A stretch of DNA of 64,000 nucleotides, from the NCBI GenBank assembly GCA_037043015.1, contig CM073325.1:15293001-15357000 (forward strand), written 5' to 3'. This document shows, in pieces, positions 61,327-64,000 of the stretch. Each line of letters starts with the position of its first letter. Position 1 is the first letter of the stretch. The translations under genes were made by a program, and so were the position numbers. The DNA comes from Bryum argenteum (lineage: Eukaryota; Streptophyta; Bryopsida; Bryales; Bryaceae). Under the pieces are notes generated by a model. That model was not told the origin of the DNA. It searched no databases and was given only the letters and a program-made list of their open reading frames with translations.

Positions 61327-62191
61327 GGGCTACGTTACACGAGGACGAAGCCATTGATGGGACCAATTGATGGCCAAATCCTCTCTTGTGATTGGTCGAA
61401 TTCTTGGAATTGGCCCGAAAAACTTTACATTGGGAGTCAAGGTCAATTTCTTGAAATAAAATAATAATGGGTGGGGGACAAGGTATGACACAACCCATGC
61501 TCCAAAAGTTGGGAGATACAAGAATGAAAGGCCAATTTATGCCCTAGAGGCCATCGCTTGATATCTATACAAAATTATTATTTCACTAAAATAATTTCAT
61601 GTGAACAAAAACTGATATTTGACTAATTATGGACAAATTCATAGTCCAGAAATAATGTCAGCTGTCCACCGATATCACCTTTAGATTCCATCACTAATCT
61701 TTCAAAGGTCATAACTCAGTCAAATTTTGTCCAAATTAAACATATGAGGTGTTTTCTGATATCTACGAGAAATGTAGATGTCAAAAAACACCTTATATGT
61801 TTGATTTGGACAAAATTTGAGTGAGTTATGGCTTTTTGAAAATCGTTGATGTGGGGATGTATCGGCTGACTGCCGATAAAACCAAGGTTCTTCATTAGTT
61901 GCAAAAAGTCCATAAGTTGCAAAAAGTCCATAAGTTGCAAATAATTCCATAATTAATTAAATATCAGTTCAAATTAAAAGCATGGAATGTAGATAACAAT
62001 ACAAATTGGCCTCATGGCCTTGTTTTCCTTCTACAAATCGGTCCCAAGGTCTTTACACAAGAGGGAATTGGCCCCCACTCTATTCATTGTTTAATGTATT
62101 CTTGAAGCGGCCCATAGAGCCAATTGGGCTCATATTACGAGTAAATTGGCTTAAAGATTTGTTTGCATGGACTCCCCATGTAATGCGTCCC
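61327..62191. mobile_element. Possible larger Harbinger-like element, about 865 bp
   Basis: TAA lies at both borders (61324-61326 and 62192-62194). The right terminus is a clear relative of the 31715 element (GACTCCCCATGTAATGCGTCCC). The left terminus GGGCTACGTTACACGAGG matches its complement only in part. No transposase frame is visible. The pairing of these two ends is a proposal. Confidence 0.45.
61703..61838. ncRNA. Strong hairpin, arms of about 60 bp
   Basis: The arms pair almost completely: CATAACTCAGTCAAATTTTG with CAAAATTTGAGTGAGTTATG, and GAGGTGTTTTCTGATATCTAC with its near-complement, leaving a loop of about a dozen bases. Its length and pairing suit a small-RNA precursor, but it lies inside a possible transposable element and may be just a foldback repeat. 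Confidence 0.4.
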
Positions 62192-62315
62192 TAATTGTTA
62201 CCTAAGGTCACTGAGTCTCAGTGAGGTCTTTAGTAAAAGCACATAAATTTCCTTCTCCAAGTAGTGCGCTACTTCTATTCATATTTGTATTGATGTCAAT
62301 TAATTAATACATTGA

Positions 62316-62832
62316 GGGTCCCCTTACACTATGGACTAAGAGCCAAGACCAAGAAAATTGAAATCATTTTCATGGTCATGGCTCTTGGCCAAGAGCGGCG
62401 ACCATAATAAATCAAAAATGAATTTTTGAGTGGCTTGGTCATTCTTAGCGTGTAAAGTGGATTTGGACCGCAACAAGTTTAAGCTCAATCCTCTAATATA
62501 AATCCTCATCATTCTCTCTTTTACCTTCCCCTTCTTTCCTCCTTTCTCATTTAATAACTAAACTCTAGCCAATCAATGATTTCTGAGCCCAAATGTCTCT
62601 TTGATTGTAGTCGAGCGAAGGTATCTGCTGCGACTCAACTATAACCAAGGAGACCATGTAAACATTATCCACTAAGGAAAATTTAGCATACATTGGGGAC
62701 CTCAAAGTTAGTGGCCATTCTCCTTTTTGCAAAGTAGTGTAAAGCCAAATGGAAGCAAGAGCACTTTACTCTCCAATCACAAGTTTTAGAAGGCTGTGGT
62801 TAATCTTCATGATTCATAGTGTAAAGCGACCC
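62316..62832. mobile_element. Harbinger-like MITE with TGA duplication, 517 bp
   Basis: The termini GGGTCCCCTTACACTATG and the complement of CATAGTGTAAAGCGACCC match with two differences over 18 bp. TGA flanks both sides (62313-62315 and 62833-62835). A second internal symmetry, AAGAGCCAAGACCAAG against TCATGGCTCTTGGCCAAGAG, lies near 62340-62395. The terminal GGGxC...TTACA pattern links it to the 31715 and 61327 elements. Confidence 0.65.
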
Positions 62833-62835
62833 TGA

Positions 62836-64000
62836 TTGTTTCAAAAAGAGGGAAAAAATTGGTTTTGTCGTTTGTTGTTCAAACAAAGGAAGGAATGGTG
62901 TGGCCAGTTACTTACTGAGTGGCCTGACAGTGAGAGAGAGAAACCAGGATCTAGGAATCCAGCTTTAGTTTCCCAATGTTGATCAGCCAGGCCCGTTGAC
63001 ATGCCCACCCACCGACTCCCCTAATCCACCACCACCCGTCACGCCACCTTTTGTCGATTATCAACGGCACCATTACCCACCCGTTCAATTCCTGTAGTAG
63101 TGTAAATCCCAGGCAGGCAGGCAGGCAGGCAGGCTCCAACGTATTTGTCCCGAAAAAAGAAAAAGAAAAACTAAGTCAAGGGAATGCTTAATGAAATGCT
63201 AGGGAGTAGCTGATCCGTGCCACGGGCATGATGAGCGCGCATTGACGTCGCGGAGAGCACGCCGGGTCCCTTTCATCAACACCGAGGTGCCTGTCAATGT
63301 GGGGGTCGAGCTCTTGCGCGTGGCTGGCATGGCATTTGACTGTCAGCCGACGACAGACTCCTCTGCCTTTCTCACTAGTTAGCTATATATCGTGGTTTGT
63401 TTAATGGTTTGGAGGAGCACGGTAATGGCGAAGGTTTGGAGGAGCCATAAAACTATCGTTTCTGCAGTCGCTTTCGGCGCCTGAAGCTGGACACATGTCG
63501 GTACTCGCGTTGATCGATTGAGGTGTTGAAATAGAGCGGGCCGGCCCCAGTGAACACTCATTTGATCGCCGCACTTGAGCAAGGCCGGACGCTTGTTGCC
63601 GAAGGCACGTCCAAGCGTGTCATGTATGAGTAGCTTCCTTCTCGATCATCATTGCAGCCAACAACTTTCCTCTCCAGGTTGATGATTTGACTCTTGGCCC
63701 TCATCGGTACGCAGTCAATCTGTGTGGAGGTTTCACATCCTCGACGTTCTGAAGGTTTGGAGTCAGCCGGTTGAGGTACGTAAAGCGGCGGGCGCTTGAG
63801 TGCTCCGGCCCACATGCTGAAGTGGGTCTTTGCGCTTTTGGCACCGACGGGTGCGAATCCACACTACGAGTGTAGTAGACGGCTCTCTGGCAATGTACAC
63901 AAGTGTAAAAGGAAGAAGCAAGCGTAATCATAAAGCTTTTCTCTCCTGATTGGTGTCTGACCACGCGATGGGCTTCAACATTGAGGGTGAGTCTGGGAGC
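62836..64000. other. Terminal stretch without a confident gene
   Basis: A (GGCA)n microsatellite lies at about 63112-63134. The right end is richer in G/C and carries overlapping minus-strand frames (63379-63964) without recognisable motifs. This may be the flank or first exon of a gene that continues past the window, but I cannot support it. Confidence 0.35.

Noticed and set aside
63379-63964. Overlapping minus-strand frames near the right edge
   Set aside because: Composition is only mildly gene-like, there is no motif, and the frames overlap one another. They could be part of a gene beyond the window, but this cannot be supported.

Overview
The window looks like nuclear DNA of a land plant of the seed-free, flagellated-sperm grade (moss, liverwort, hornwort or lycophyte); I cannot name the species. 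The clues are a thylakoid STN7-type kinase, a plastid-type branched-chain aminotransferase, a plant-type PLAC8/DUF2985 membrane protein, an intact basal-body gene (CCDC61/VFL3) and a RhoGAP-FH1-FH2 formin of the kind reported from mosses and lycophytes. Genes carry many short introns with GT/AG borders. The intergenic DNA is AT-rich and full of small inverted-repeat elements. I joined exons by reading splice sites and checking phase, and six of the seven confident genes are multi-exon genes that join into a single open frame. The seventh is a single-exon gene.

Layout. 1-6.5 kb: repeats, with a 935-bp foldback Tc1/mariner-like element and a diverged tandem duplication carrying a minisatellite. 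6.8-10.6 kb (-): a six-exon gene whose 485-aa product joins a metallothionein-like Cys-rich N-terminus to a HAD sugar-phosphate phosphatase. 12.0-12.4 kb (-): complex I ESSS subunit. 14.1-19.1 kb (-): CCDC61/VFL3, 18 exons. 19.8-21.9 kb (-): PLAC8/DUF2985 membrane protein. 22-28 kb: repeats, hairpins and a decayed MULE-type transposase with a SWIM-like remnant. 28.1-31.2 kb (-): STN7 kinase. 31.2-34.9 kb: AT-rich spacer and foldback MITEs. 34.9-42.5 kb (+): formin with an N-terminal RhoGAP-like domain, 13 exons and a 2.7-kb central exon. 44.0-47.6 kb (-): branched-chain aminotransferase, 10 exons. 47.6-64 kb: no confident host gene; layers of MITEs, tandem repeats, and a gag/protease retroelement remnant split by a MITE.

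The genes do not form an operon or an obvious pathway. They cover chloroplast light acclimation (STN7), plastid or mitochondrial amino-acid metabolism (BCAT), mitochondrial respiration (ESSS), basal-body assembly (CCDC61), actin nucleation (formin), membrane biology (PLAC8) and phosphometabolite dephosphorylation (HAD). The two most unusual genes are the Cys-rich/HAD fusion and the formin, whose RhoGAP domain appears to lack its catalytic residues. The most unusual non-coding signal is a set of small elements flanked by TTAA with CCC(C)T termini, a piggyBac-like signature, repeated across the window and inside genes.
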